A stretch of 64,000 bases of DNA from Aureivirga sp. CE67 (GTDB lineage: Bacteria; Bacteroidota; Bacteroidia; Flavobacteriales; Flavobacteriaceae), in the NCBI RefSeq assembly GCF_015767245.1, contig NZ_JADOTV010000007.1, positions 33,157-97,156 of the forward strand, in the 5' to 3' direction. Shown piece by piece: positions 33,849-42,488 of the stretch. Position 1 is the first letter of the stretch. Every line of letters begins with the position of its first letter. The notes below the pieces were generated by a model that worked only from the letters and a program-made list of their open reading frames with translations, was not told where the DNA came from and did not search any database. A program made the translations under genes and the position numbers.

Positions 33849-35346
33849 TACATTTCTTTCCATGTTACAAAATTTGACATTTGAAAATATTGGAAATTGG
33901 CTAACGTATAATCCAAAAGAACCTCTAATTTTTAGTAGTGTTTTATTTTTCGTGGTTTTTCTTTTGTTTTTCTTGGTTTATCAAGCGATTCAGAAGAAAA
34001 TCAATCTACGAATTTATTATGTTACGATTTTTAGTTTATACTTTTACTATAAGTCTAGTGGAGCGTATTTTGGTTTGCTGATTTTCTCTTCTATTGTCGA
34101 TTTTTATCTTGGAAAGTTAATTTATGAAACAAAAGAAAAAGCAAAACGAAAGCTGTATTTAATTATAAGTTTGGTTATTAACCTTGGTTTACTGGCTTAT
34201 TTCAAATACACGAATTTCTTTATTGATAATATCAACCAGATTTTAGAAAGCAACTTTGCTTTTCAAGATATTTTCTTACCAATCGGGATTTCATTTTTTA
34301 CATTCCAAACGATGAGTTATTCGATTGATTTGTATCGAAAAGAAATGAAACCAGCAGAATCTTTCTGGGATTTCTTATTTTTCGTTTCCTTTTTCCCACA
34401 ATTAGTTGCAGGACCTATTGTAAGAGCAGCAGATTTTATTCCACAAATTAGAGGGAAATATTTTGTTACCAAAGAAAATTTTAATCGAGCTTTTGTATTG
34501 ATTATCGGAGGTTTGTTCAAAAAAGCTGTGATTGCAGATTATATCAGTATCAATTTTGTAGATAGAGTTTTCGATAGCCCGATGTTGTATTCACCTTTCG
34601 AGAATTTAATGGCTGTTTATGGATATACCATTCAGATTTATTGCGATTTTTCAGGTTATTCTGATATGGCAATTGGTTTGGCTTTGTTACTTGGTTTTAC
34701 ACTTCCAGAAAACTTTAGAACTCCTTATAATTCATTCAGTATTACAGAATTTTGGCGTCGTTGGCATATTTCTCTTTCTTCTTGGCTTCGAGATTATCTT
34801 TATATTTCGATGGGAGGAAATAGAAAAGGAACGATGAGAACTTATATGAATTTATTCATGACGATGTTTTTAGGAGGACTTTGGCATGGTGCTGCTTGGA
34901 AATTTGTTTTTTGGGGAGCTGGTCACGGAATTGCTTTGATTTATGAAAAACTTTGTAAAAACTACAATTTAGTTTTACCAAAAAATAGATTTACAAAACC
35001 AATATTTTGGTTACTTACTTTCCATTTTGTTGCATTTTTATGGATTTATTTTCGAGCAGATTCTTTTAAAACTGCGCTAGATATCGTAACGAATATTACA
35101 CAAATTGCAAATGATTTCTCTATTCAAAATGCTTTAGAAATTGTAGAAGGTTACAAATATGTTTTCATTCTAATTGGAATAGGATATTTCTTACATTTTA
35201 TGCCAGTAAGATTTTTAGAAAAGCTTGAGAACATGCATAATTCTTTGCCTTGGTACGGAAAATCAGCTATTTTAGGTGGACTTTGTTGGTTGGTTTATGT
35301 GGTAGCTTCTTCAGAAATTCAACCTTTTATTTATTTTCAATTTTAA
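33841..35346 (+). CDS. MBOAT-family O-acyltransferase
   Basis: 501 residues with about ten membrane helices, like AlgI, PatA and DltB. The signature FWRRWHISLSSWLRDYLY and the active-site histidine H349 in GGLWHGAAW are present. These proteins carry acyl groups across the membrane for an SGNH partner to attach to a polysaccharide. Two SGNH proteins are encoded upstream in the same operon with overlapping frames, one with LysM, so peptidoglycan is the best guess for the final acceptor. Confidence 0.93.
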   Translation: MNNTFLSMLQNLTFENIGNWLTYNPKEPLIFSSVLFFVVFLLFFLVYQAIQKKINLRIYYVTIFSLYFYYKSSGAYFGLLIFSSIVDFYLGKLIYETKEKAKRKLYLIISLVINLGLLAYFKYTNFFIDNINQILESNFAFQDIFLPIGISFFTFQTMSYSIDLYRKEMKPAESFWDFLFFVSFFPQLVAGPIVRAADFIPQIRGKYFVTKENFNRAFVLIIGGLFKKAVIADYISINFVDRVFDSPMLYSPFENLMAVYGYTIQIYCDFSGYSDMAIGLALLLGFTLPENFRTPYNSFSITEFWRRWHISLSSWLRDYLYISMGGNRKGTMRTYMNLFMTMFLGGLWHGAAWKFVFWGAGHGIALIYEKLCKNYNLVLPKNRFTKPIFWLLTFHFVAFLWIYFRADSFKTALDIVTNITQIANDFSIQNALEIVEGYKYVFILIGIGYFLHFMPVRFLEKLENMHNSLPWYGKSAILGGLCWLVYVVASSEIQPFIYFQF

Positions 35347-35438
35347 AAGAAATATTAGAGGTTTGACAGCTTTATGATATAGAGATATTTTGTTTTTTTC
35401 TTTTTTATTATATAATTGAGGAGATTTTTAAAATTAAT

Positions 35439-35960
35439 ATGAAAAAATATTTACTATTCATTTACATTTTAATTTTTTCATCCTGTGTAAGTGTGAAAAA
35501 ATCAAAAGCAACAAAGCCTGTAACGAAACTTTCCGAAGAAAATTTATATCAAATTTTAGGAACTTATAAAAATTCTTCTCTTAATTCAATTGGTCATCTC
35601 TGGGGAATACTTAATTATAGTTCCAATAAAGAATTTAAAAATGAGAAAGATTTAGTAGTTGAAATTTATCAAGAAGAAAATCAAATTTATGCTGCTTTGA
35701 AAGATGGTGAGAATATTTTGGATACTAAGAAATTAAAAGGGAGAATTCATCAAGATTTTTATTTGTTAAATACTCAAATGAAGTTTGATACTTTTTACTT
35801 TTTGATTAATGGAGTAGGAGATTCGTCTGTGAAATTAACTTTACATAATCAAAACTTATATTGTTTAACAAAAACAGAAGGTATTGGATTTATATTGATT
35901 GTTCCTGGCTTTGCATCAGGAGGAGATTTGACAAATTATGAGTTTGAGAGAATTAAATAA
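35439..35960 (+). CDS. Lipoprotein of unknown function
   Basis: 173 residues with a lipoprotein signal ending FSSC (C16). The mature part is predicted beta-rich and has a hydrophobic end (GFILIVPGFASGGDL). No family is recognised. It lies 93 bases after the MBOAT gene and may be a separate unit. Confidence 0.6.
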   Translation: MKKYLLFIYILIFSSCVSVKKSKATKPVTKLSEENLYQILGTYKNSSLNSIGHLWGILNYSSNKEFKNEKDLVVEIYQEENQIYAALKDGENILDTKKLKGRIHQDFYLLNTQMKFDTFYFLINGVGDSSVKLTLHNQNLYCLTKTEGIGFILIVPGFASGGDLTNYEFERIK

Positions 35961-35972
35961 TTTATAAAAATC

Positions 35973-36074
35973 ATGAAAAATTGGACAACAAAAGAATTGC
36001 TAGAAAGCATTATTGAATTCAAGTTTATGGTTCCTGATGTGAGGGAATGGAATGAAAAAATTTTGATGTATTAA
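35973..36074 (+). CDS. Possible 33-residue protein
   Basis: ATG 35973 to TAA 36072-36074. Amphipathic sequence (MKNWTTKELLESIIEF start) without a signal peptide. The start is 13 bases after the lipoprotein stop and the stop codon sits at the foot of a terminator hairpin, which supports translation. It may equally be a remnant. Confidence 0.35.
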   Translation: MKNWTTKELLESIIEFKFMVPDVREWNEKILMY

Positions 36075-36109
36075 TCTATACAAAGTATGTAGATTATATA
36101 GATTTTTTT
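36073..36109 (+). terminator. Hairpin terminator
   Basis: AATCTATA / TATAGATT arms around a 16-base loop with a following run of T, ending the lipoprotein unit. Confidence 0.6.
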
Positions 36110-36110
36110 A

Positions 36111-36393
36111 TGTAATTCTTAAGACTGAATAAAATGTTGACCTAATTTTTTATGTCATATTCTCAGTATTTTTCGTTTTATTAATGGATTCCTCAATAAA
36201 TTGTATGACAAATGTATTACATTTGTAGTATATTTAATTTTTTATGATTATTGAATTGATAAAAATATGTAAGCATTTTTACATGAAAATATATTATCAA
36301 TCAAAATTGGTTTAAAAAAATAGGATTATAAAAATAGTGTAGTTTTTAAATTTAATTATATGTTTTTAATAAAATAATTCTAAAATTATTACA
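36111..36393. other. Intergenic region without a recognised gene
   Basis: Very AT-rich. Apart from the perfect dyad at 36208-36226 I see no coding frame or structure here. Confidence 0.6.
36208..36226. promoter_or_regulatory. Perfect 19-bp operator-like dyad
   Basis: ACAAATGTA, one T, TACATTTGT: 9-bp arms with a single central base. TACA/TGTA dyads are used by BlaI/MecI/CopY-type repressors, but no such repressor is encoded nearby, so the regulator is unknown. Confidence 0.35.
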
Positions 36394-36401
36394 TATCTTT
36401 G
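36394..36401 (+). promoter_or_regulatory. Possible -7 promoter element
   Basis: TATCTTTG matches TAnnTTTG; no good TTTG is found at the expected upstream distance. Transcription from here would begin at the start of the long palindrome. Confidence 0.3.
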
Positions 36402-36408
36402 AAGAGTA

Positions 36409-36543
36409 GAGTTCATAACAAATGAATCTGTAAGTTTAAAAATAGTTTTAACAAAAAACGCTGAAGCGCCAACTTCAACGTTTAATTAATTTTGTTATAA
36501 ATTGTTTAGCGAACAAACTTATAGAGACAAATGTAATGAATTC
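36409..36543. repeat. 135-base imperfect palindrome
   Basis: Ends GAGTTCAT and, inverted, GAATTCAT; next TAAGTTT on both arms (36431 region and, inverted, near 36515); next TAACAAAA / TTTTGTTA; and a central hairpin AACGCTGAAG / CTTCAACGTT with a CGCCAA loop. As RNA it would fold into one long rod. It ends 43 bases before a 46-codon gene. Confidence 0.5.
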
Positions 36544-36586
36544 ATAAATTAAAACAATGCTTTTTAGCATATAAAATTTACAATTT

Positions 36587-36727
36587 ATGAATAAATTTAA
36601 AAAGAACCAGGAAAACCAAGGTTCTAAAAGAAGAGGTTTTAAATATTACTTTACAGTTTTCTTAGGAAAAACATTTGGTTCAATTGTTTTTGATTTTTTA
36701 AAAGAAAATGTAGATGATATTTTTTAA
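36587..36727 (+). CDS. 46-residue basic protein of unknown function
   Basis: ATG 36587 to TAA 36727. The first 20 residues are basic and polar (KFKKNQENQGSKRRGFK), and the rest is hydrophobic and amphipathic, ending in an acidic tail (ENVDDIF). It is followed closely by a good terminator and preceded by a long palindrome, so it is probably a true short gene. It could be a small membrane-associated peptide; no family is recognised. Confidence 0.5.
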   Translation: MNKFKKNQENQGSKRRGFKYYFTVFLGKTFGSIVFDFLKENVDDIF

Positions 36728-36762
36728 GCATTTGTCTTCGGAAAGACATTAAAACTACAAAG

Positions 36763-36787
36763 CCGTTCAAATCGAACGGTTTTTTTA
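36763..36787 (+). terminator. Terminator after the 46-codon gene
   Basis: CCGTTC / GAACGG stem and seven or more T. A second small hairpin, TGTCTT / AAGACA, lies just before it. Confidence 0.85.
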
Positions 36788-36851
36788 TATGATCCTTTTA
36801 CAGGTTCTGAAGGTTCGATTTAAAACCAAAACACAAAGACAACTTTAAACA

Positions 36852-36879
36852 TTTGCTAAATCAAATTTTTGTACTTTTG
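36852..36879 (+). promoter_or_regulatory. Putative promoter of the FAD dehydrogenase gene
   Basis: TTTG 36852-36855 and TACTTTTG 36872-36879, spaced by 16 bases, slightly shorter than the usual spacing. Confidence 0.45.
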
Positions 36880-36902
36880 CGCTCTAATACAGAATACTGA
36901 TT

Positions 36903-38459
36903 ATGCCGACTACAATTCGACTACAAGTTGCTCCGGAGGTTGCAGCAAATGAAGAACTTTTAAAGAAACATATTTCAAAGCTAGAAGACATTCCTTTAGA
37001 AGAAATCACAGCTATTGATATTGTAAAAAGATCTATAGATGCACGCCAAAGAGCAATTAAAATAAACTTAAATGTAGAAATTTATAGAAACGAAGTTTTT
37101 GAAGAAAAACAATATGAATTGCCAGATTATGAAGATGTTTCTAATAAAAGAGAAGTGATTGTAGTAGGTGCTGGTCCTGCCGGATTATTTGCCGCTTTGC
37201 GATTAATCGAAAAAGGTTTGAAACCAATCGTTTTAGAGCGAGGAAAAGATGTAAGAGCAAGAAGAAGAGATTTGGCAGCAATTACAAAGTTCCATATCGT
37301 TGATGAAGATTCAAATTACTGTTTTGGAGAAGGTGGAGCTGGAACTTATTCGGATGGAAAATTATATACGCGTTCTAAGAAAAGAGGAGATGTGCAGCGA
37401 ATTCTACATTTGTTAGTTGCACATGGAGCGACACAAAAAATTATGGTAGAAGCACATCCGCATATTGGAACTAATAAATTACCAAAAATCATTCAAGAAA
37501 TTCGTGAGAATATTATTCGTTTTGGTGGAGAAGTACGTTTTGAAACTCGTGTGAAAGATATTTTGATTAAAAATAACAAAGTAACAGGAGTAGAAACTCA
37601 AAATGGAGATATCATCGAATCGGATCAAGTTATTTTGGCAACAGGACATTCTGCAAGAGATATTTTTGAATTATTACACCATAAAGGAATTTTGATTGAA
37701 GCAAAACCTTTTGCACTTGGAGTTCGTGTGGAACACAGTCAGGAGTTAATTGATAAAATTCAATACAAAGCACCAAGAGGACAGTTTTTACCACCTGCAC
37801 CTTATAGCATCGTAAAACAAGTTTTAGGAAGAGGAGTTTATTCTTTCTGTATGTGTCCTGGTGGAGTTATTGCGCCTTGTGCTACTGCACCTGGAGAAGT
37901 AGTAACAAATGGTTGGTCTCCTTCAAAACGTGATCGAAAAACTTCGAATTCTGGAATTGTTGTAGAACTTCGTCAAGAAGATTTTCAAAAATATAAAGAA
38001 CATGGGCCATTAGCTGGAATGTATTTCCAAAAAGAAATTGAGCAAAAAGCTTGGAGTATGGGAGGAGAGACGCAAAAAGTTCCTGCGCAGCGTTTGGTAG
38101 ATTTTACAAAAGGAAAAAAATCAAATTTTATCCCAGAAACTTCTTATATGCCTGGAACAACTTCAGTAGATTTAGGTGGAGTTTTACCAGAATTTGTACA
38201 TAAAACATTACAAGGAGGGTTTGTAGAATTTGGAAAATCAATGCGTGGTTATATGACAAATGAAGCAGTTGTACACGCTCCAGAATCTAGAACTTCTTCT
38301 CCTGTGAGAATTCCTCGTACAAAAGAAACTTTAGAGCATCCTGTAATCAAAGGATTATTTCCTTGTGGTGAAGGAGCTGGATATGCTGGTGGAATTATTT
38401 CTGCAGCAATTGATGGAGAGAAATGTGCTGAAAAATGTGCTGAAACTTTTGGAAATTAA
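36903..38459 (+). CDS. FAD-dependent dehydrogenase (COG2509 type)
   Basis: 518 residues. The N-terminal 75 residues form a small domain found before the FAD fold in this family. The dinucleotide site VVGAGPAGLFAALRL is near residue 87, LERGKDVRARRRDLA follows, and later come GEGGAGTYSDGKLYTR and the family segment FCMCPGGVIAPCATAPGE. The C-terminal FPCGEGAGYAGGI closes the FAD site. It is widely conserved but the substrate is not established. Confidence 0.88.
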   Translation: MPTTIRLQVAPEVAANEELLKKHISKLEDIPLEEITAIDIVKRSIDARQRAIKINLNVEIYRNEVFEEKQYELPDYEDVSNKREVIVVGAGPAGLFAALRLIEKGLKPIVLERGKDVRARRRDLAAITKFHIVDEDSNYCFGEGGAGTYSDGKLYTRSKKRGDVQRILHLLVAHGATQKIMVEAHPHIGTNKLPKIIQEIRENIIRFGGEVRFETRVKDILIKNNKVTGVETQNGDIIESDQVILATGHSARDIFELLHHKGILIEAKPFALGVRVEHSQELIDKIQYKAPRGQFLPPAPYSIVKQVLGRGVYSFCMCPGGVIAPCATAPGEVVTNGWSPSKRDRKTSNSGIVVELRQEDFQKYKEHGPLAGMYFQKEIEQKAWSMGGETQKVPAQRLVDFTKGKKSNFIPETSYMPGTTSVDLGGVLPEFVHKTLQGGFVEFGKSMRGYMTNEAVVHAPESRTSSPVRIPRTKETLEHPVIKGLFPCGEGAGYAGGIISAAIDGEKCAEKCAETFGN

Positions 38460-38650
38460 TTTCCTACTGAAATTTTGACTTCGACTCTAATCGCTAACGA
38501 TAGTTTGTAAACGTGACCACACAAATGTTTGAAAAAATGGGCACACTTTACAAAAGTGCGCCAGGTTTACAAAAGGAATGAATATTTCAAATAAAATAAA
38601 TTAAGAATTATATAAAAGCATCTTAAGGGAGATGATTTCCCTTGCAAAAA

Positions 38651-39967
38651 ATGAAAATATTAAATACAACAAAGGAAAAAATCTTAGAGAACTTAGGATT
38701 CCAAGATTTGAATGTAATGCAGAAATCTACTTTTGATGCTTCTAAAAAACATTCTAATATTTTATTATTAGCTCCAACTGGAAGTGGAAAAACGGTTGCA
38801 TTCATTATGAGTGTTTTATCAAGAATCACAAGAAAGAAAGGAGTTCAAGTACTGATTATTGCTCCAACAAGAGAGTTAGTTTTACAGATTGAAAGTGTTT
38901 TGAAAAAAATGAAACTTCCTGTAAAAGTCAATGCATGTTATGGAGGTCATTCTTTTCAGCAAGAGAAAAAGAATTTCTCAACTCCTCCAACAATTTTGGT
39001 AGGAACACCTGGAAGAATTTTAGATCATATTGAAAGAAAAACGTTTGATTCGATAACGGTAGATCATTTGGTTTTTGATGAATTTGATAAATCTTTAGAG
39101 TTTGGTTTTTCAAATCAGATGGAATCAATCATGAAATATTTGCCAAATGCTAACTCGAAAATTCTTGCTTCTGCTACACAGTCTATTGAAATTCCAAGTT
39201 ATATTCATTTTGACAATTATTTTACTGTAGAGTCAGAGTTTAAAACAGAAGGAACTTTAGAAATAAAACAAATAACTGTAGAAAAAGAAGAGAAACTAGA
39301 AGGTTTGTTAGATGTTTTAAATCAATTGGAAAGAGGGCAAAATGCGATTGTTTTTGCAAACCACCGTGAAGCTTGTGATCGAATCAGTGAACATTTAGAT
39401 GAACATCGAGTGGTTTATGCTACTTTTCATGGAGGTTTAGAACAAGAAAAACGAGAAGCTTCTTTGACGAAATTTAGAAATGGAAGTGCACAAGTTTTAA
39501 TTGCTACAGATATTGCTGCTCGTGGAATTGATATTCCAGAATTGGATTATGTGATTCATTATCAATTGGCTTTACAAGAAAGTACTTTTACACACAGAAA
39601 TGGAAGAACAGCAAGGATGAAAGCTTCAGGAACGAGTATTCTGATTCGTACGTTTGGAGATTATCTTCCACCATATTTAGATGAAGAGCCAGAGACTTTT
39701 GAAATTGATCCGACAAAGCAAATTGAAAAGCCAGAATGGGTTACTTTTTATATTGGAAAAGGAAAAAAAGACAAAATCAGTAAGTTTGATTTGGTAGGTT
39801 TCTTTTTACAGTTTGATTTTATGCATAAAAATGATTTAGGTCTGATTGAAGTAAAAGATTTTTCTGCACATGTTGCTATTCGTAGATCTAGAAGTGCGCA
39901 AGTTTTTAAAGCTGTTCAGAAGAAAAAGATAAAATCGAAATCTGTGAAGATTCAATATGCAAAATAA
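38651..39967 (+). CDS. DEAD-box-like RNA helicase
   Basis: 438 residues from ATG 38651 (a TTG nine bases upstream is less likely). Motif I APTGSGKT is at 41-48, Ia PTRELVLQIE, motif II is DEFD (143-146) in place of DEAD, motif III SAT, motif V ATDIAARGID, and motif VI HRNGRTARM. Motif VI and the RecA2 domain are fully kept, so it should be active. The C-terminal 90 residues contain a small basic domain (KKKIKSKSVK). A role in RNA folding or ribosome assembly is likely. Confidence 0.93.
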   Translation: MKILNTTKEKILENLGFQDLNVMQKSTFDASKKHSNILLLAPTGSGKTVAFIMSVLSRITRKKGVQVLIIAPTRELVLQIESVLKKMKLPVKVNACYGGHSFQQEKKNFSTPPTILVGTPGRILDHIERKTFDSITVDHLVFDEFDKSLEFGFSNQMESIMKYLPNANSKILASATQSIEIPSYIHFDNYFTVESEFKTEGTLEIKQITVEKEEKLEGLLDVLNQLERGQNAIVFANHREACDRISEHLDEHRVVYATFHGGLEQEKREASLTKFRNGSAQVLIATDIAARGIDIPELDYVIHYQLALQESTFTHRNGRTARMKASGTSILIRTFGDYLPPYLDEEPETFEIDPTKQIEKPEWVTFYIGKGKKDKISKFDLVGFFLQFDFMHKNDLGLIEVKDFSAHVAIRRSRSAQVFKAVQKKKIKSKSVKIQYAK

Positions 39968-40002
39968 TTTAAACTAACATTATCACGAATTTCAGATTTT
40001 AA

Positions 40003-40036
40003 ATTCCCCTCTTGAGAGAGGCTAGGGGTTTGTAAA
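40003..40036. repeat. Dispersed palindromic repeat, copy 2
   Basis: CCCCTCTTGAGAGAGGC then TAGGGGTTTG in the spacer after the helicase gene; same orientation as the copies at 2595 and 47659 and closest to the latter. Confidence 0.6.
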
Positions 40037-40100
40037 TCTTACATTTAAATTTCCTGAAAAAATCAAAAGTGATATTGTTTAACATATAAAAAATAAAATT

Positions 40101-40343
40101 ATGCCTTTAACGAATAACGATATAATGAAAAAAATGCGAGTAGCTCATAAATTGACAAATGAGGATATTATGGCTATTTGTGCTTTGGTTGATTTTAAAG
40201 TTTCAAAGAGTGAATTAGGAGCTTTATTCCGTAAAGAAGGACATCCAAAGTATATGGAATGTGGTGATCAGATTTTAAGAAATTTCCTAAATGGTTTGGT
40301 GATTCATCTGAGAGGACCAATGCCTGAGAAGAAAAAAGATTAG
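40101..40343 (+). CDS. DUF1456 family protein, single repeat
   Basis: 80 residues. The YehS/DUF1456 family normally has two tandem copies of a unit of about 70 residues; only one is here (NNDIMKKMRVAHKLTNEDIM, then VSKSELGALFRKEGHP, then DQILRNFLNGLVIHLRG). There is no frame downstream that would give a second copy, so it is either a natural one-unit form that could dimerise or a shortened gene. The function of the family is unknown. Confidence 0.8.
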   Translation: MPLTNNDIMKKMRVAHKLTNEDIMAICALVDFKVSKSELGALFRKEGHPKYMECGDQILRNFLNGLVIHLRGPMPEKKKD

Positions 40344-40399
40344 TTTTTTTCAAGCTAGTTTGATAATTTTAAAACCAATAATCAAGCTTAGACTTAAAA

Positions 40400-40819
40400 A
40401 TGAATCAAATAGAAATTCAAGGAGATAAAGTAATTTATACTTCTAACTTTCATTCTTATGATAAAGATATTAGTTGGAATTTAGATGTGAAATCAATTTC
40501 ATTTATTGGTTTTGTAAACTGTATGGATGGAGATGATGATTCAGATTTTCTTGTTTTTATTGATAAAGAATTAGATAAATATTTTTTAAATATCTCAAGA
40601 AATTTAAATGGTAAAGAGAGTTTTAAACTTTTATTAGAAAAGAATTTTAATATAAAACTTGAGGATTACGATTTAATAGAACAATCAAAAAATATCATTA
40701 TTTACCCAAAAGAATATTTAGGTAGAAATTTATATCAGAATTCTTTTAAAAAAAGTATGTTGAAAATCTCAGGATTTTGCCATGTAGCTGATGGAGAACT
40801 GAATGATTTTATAAAATAA
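40400..40819 (+). CDS. Hypothetical cytoplasmic protein
   Basis: 139 residues with no signal peptide or membrane helix and a strongly acidic loop (CMDGDDDSDFLVF). No family recognised. It ends directly at a bidirectional terminator. Confidence 0.5.
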   Translation: MNQIEIQGDKVIYTSNFHSYDKDISWNLDVKSISFIGFVNCMDGDDDSDFLVFIDKELDKYFLNISRNLNGKESFKLLLEKNFNIKLEDYDLIEQSKNIIIYPKEYLGRNLYQNSFKKSMLKISGFCHVADGELNDFIK

Positions 40820-40820
40820 A

Positions 40821-40857
40821 AAAAGACTGATTTCAAGAAAGAAATCAGTCTTTTTTT
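40821..40857. terminator. Bidirectional terminator
   Basis: AAAGACTGATTTC / GAAATCAGTCTTT, 13-bp stem between convergent genes, with A and T runs. Confidence 0.92.
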
Positions 40858-40868
40858 AATGTATTTCT

Positions 40869-41771
40869 TTATAAATTCGCTTGAATGAAAGTAGTCAGTT
40901 TTCCATAAACATCCATTAAATTTTCATCATTCCAATTTGAATGATCTTGTCCTTCATAAATATAATGTTCATGTAAAATATTTAGTTCTTCTAACTTCAC
41001 TTTTAGGTCTATACTTTGAGAAGTTGGTACTAATTCATCATTGTCTCCATAAAATAAAATTGTAGGTGGAGCAGTATTATCTACAACATGAATTGGACTA
41101 GAATTTTTAAAATAATCAGGATTATTTTCAGGTGTATTTCCTGTAGCAAGTTCAATTAGAGAATATAAATTTTGAATAACAGAACCTTCATTATCTAAAT
41201 AATTTGGATCCATAAAATTCGTTGGACCAACAACACTTGCAATTACGTGAATTTTATCATTATATGTAGAGTTAAAACCATATAGCATTGATAAATGTCC
41301 ACCAGCACTAACTCCTAGTAAACCAAAATTAGAAGTAATTTGGTACTTTTCATTGTTTTCGATTAAATACTGAATCACACTATCAATATCTGCTGTCATA
41401 TTATCAAAAGAGAATTCAGCTTGTGATAAATATCTATAATTTATAGAGGCTAAAGCATAATTTGGAAGCGTTTGTTGAATTTCTTCAATAAAAGGATTCA
41501 TATCTGCTTTGTCTCCACCTAACCAAGTTCCTCCATGAACAAGAATCAATGTTTTTGTAGTCTCAATCGTTCTATTTGTTGGTAAGTATAAATCAAATTT
41601 TTGTCGTGAATGTTCTCCGTATGCAATGTTTTTCTTTTCATATTTCTCATTTGTATCTATAACCTCAATATCATTATTTACTGTAGAATCGTCATCAGAA
41701 GAACAGGCGAACGTAAATATTAATAATATTAAAATTGTGAAATGTTTAATTTTTTTAGATAGAACTTTCAT
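40869..41771 (-). CDS. Alpha/beta-hydrolase lipoprotein, esterase-like
   Basis: 300 residues. The lipoprotein signal ends FACSS (C23). The fold is that of BD-FAE-like carboxylesterases: oxyanion LVHGGTWLGGDK, nucleophile elbow GVSAGGHLS, the acid in YGDNDELVP, and a histidine in DHSNWND. It probably cleaves acyl or acetyl groups at the cell surface or in the periplasm; carbohydrate esters are a common substrate of relatives. Confidence 0.88.
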   Translation of the reverse strand: MKVLSKKIKHFTILILLIFTFACSSDDDSTVNNDIEVIDTNEKYEKKNIAYGEHSRQKFDLYLPTNRTIETTKTLILVHGGTWLGGDKADMNPFIEEIQQTLPNYALASINYRYLSQAEFSFDNMTADIDSVIQYLIENNEKYQITSNFGLLGVSAGGHLSMLYGFNSTYNDKIHVIASVVGPTNFMDPNYLDNEGSVIQNLYSLIELATGNTPENNPDYFKNSSPIHVVDNTAPPTILFYGDNDELVPTSQSIDLKVKLEELNILHEHYIYEGQDHSNWNDENLMDVYGKLTTFIQANL

Positions 41772-41805
41772 GTAAATTTGTTTTTTGAATTAATAAGTTG
41801 TATTC

Positions 41806-42426
41806 ATGTCTAAAATTATTAAAATTTACGAAGATAATCCCAATCCAAAGGAGATAAATAAAGTTGTAGAAGTGTTAAAACAAGGAGGATTAGTTATTTA
41901 TCCAACTGATACAGTTTACGGTTTAGGTTGTGATATTACTAAAACCAAAGCTTTGGAGAAAATTGCAAAAATCAAAGGAGTGAAGCTTGAAAAAGCTAAT
42001 TTCTCTTTCATTTGTAGTGATTTGAGCAATCTTTCTGATTATGTAAGGCAAATCGACACGGCAACTTATAAGGTATTAAAACGAGCTTTACCTGGTCCTT
42101 ACACTTTTATTCTTCCAGGGAATAACAGTTTGCCAAAAGTATTTAAAAAGAAAAAAACAGTTGGTATTCGTATTCCAGATAATAATATTGCAAGAGAAAT
42201 TGTAAGTCAATTAGGAAATCCTATTATTTCAACTTCCATTTATGATGAAGATGAATTATTGGAATATACGACAGATCCAGAATTAATTTTCGAAAAATGG
42301 CAAAATCTTGTAGATATTGTGATTGATGGAGGTTATGGAGATAATGTTGCTTCTACAGTTATTGATCTTTCAGAAGGAGAACCAGAAGTGATTCGTGAAG
42401 GAAAAGGAGAAATTGATTTTCTATAA
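41806..42426 (+). CDS. Sua5/YciO/YrdC-family protein
   Basis: 206 residues. The YrdC fold shows GGLVIYPTDTVYGLGCD and PGPYTFILPG, plus VGIRIPDN. The segment FSFICSDLSNLSDY resembles YciO more than TsaC, so it may be the YciO paralogue, which has weak threonylcarbamoyl-AMP activity, and not the main t6A tRNA enzyme. The family assignment is sure and the subgroup less so. Confidence 0.87.
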   Translation: MSKIIKIYEDNPNPKEINKVVEVLKQGGLVIYPTDTVYGLGCDITKTKALEKIAKIKGVKLEKANFSFICSDLSNLSDYVRQIDTATYKVLKRALPGPYTFILPGNNSLPKVFKKKKTVGIRIPDNNIAREIVSQLGNPIISTSIYDEDELLEYTTDPELIFEKWQNLVDIVIDGGYGDNVASTVIDLSEGEPEVIREGKGEIDFL

Positions 42427-42452
42427 AATTATAAAATTGAAAAAATAAAATG

Positions 42453-42488
42453 AAACATAAACCTTATTAAACTAAGGTTTATGTTTTT
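42453..42488. terminator. Bidirectional terminator
   Basis: 14-bp stem AAACATAAACCTTA / TAAGGTTTATGTTT, 6-base loop, between convergent genes. Confidence 0.92.

Noticed and set aside
36440..36510. Integron attC site within the palindrome
   Set aside because: TAAC/GTTA boundaries and a hairpin are present, but the core triplets do not fit RYYYAAC/GTTRRRY, and there is no integrase or cassette array.
38541..38561. Small hairpin GCACACTTT / AAAGTGCGC between the FAD dehydrogenase and helicase genes
   Set aside because: The stem has a mismatch and no following T run; there is not enough to call a terminator or RNA.
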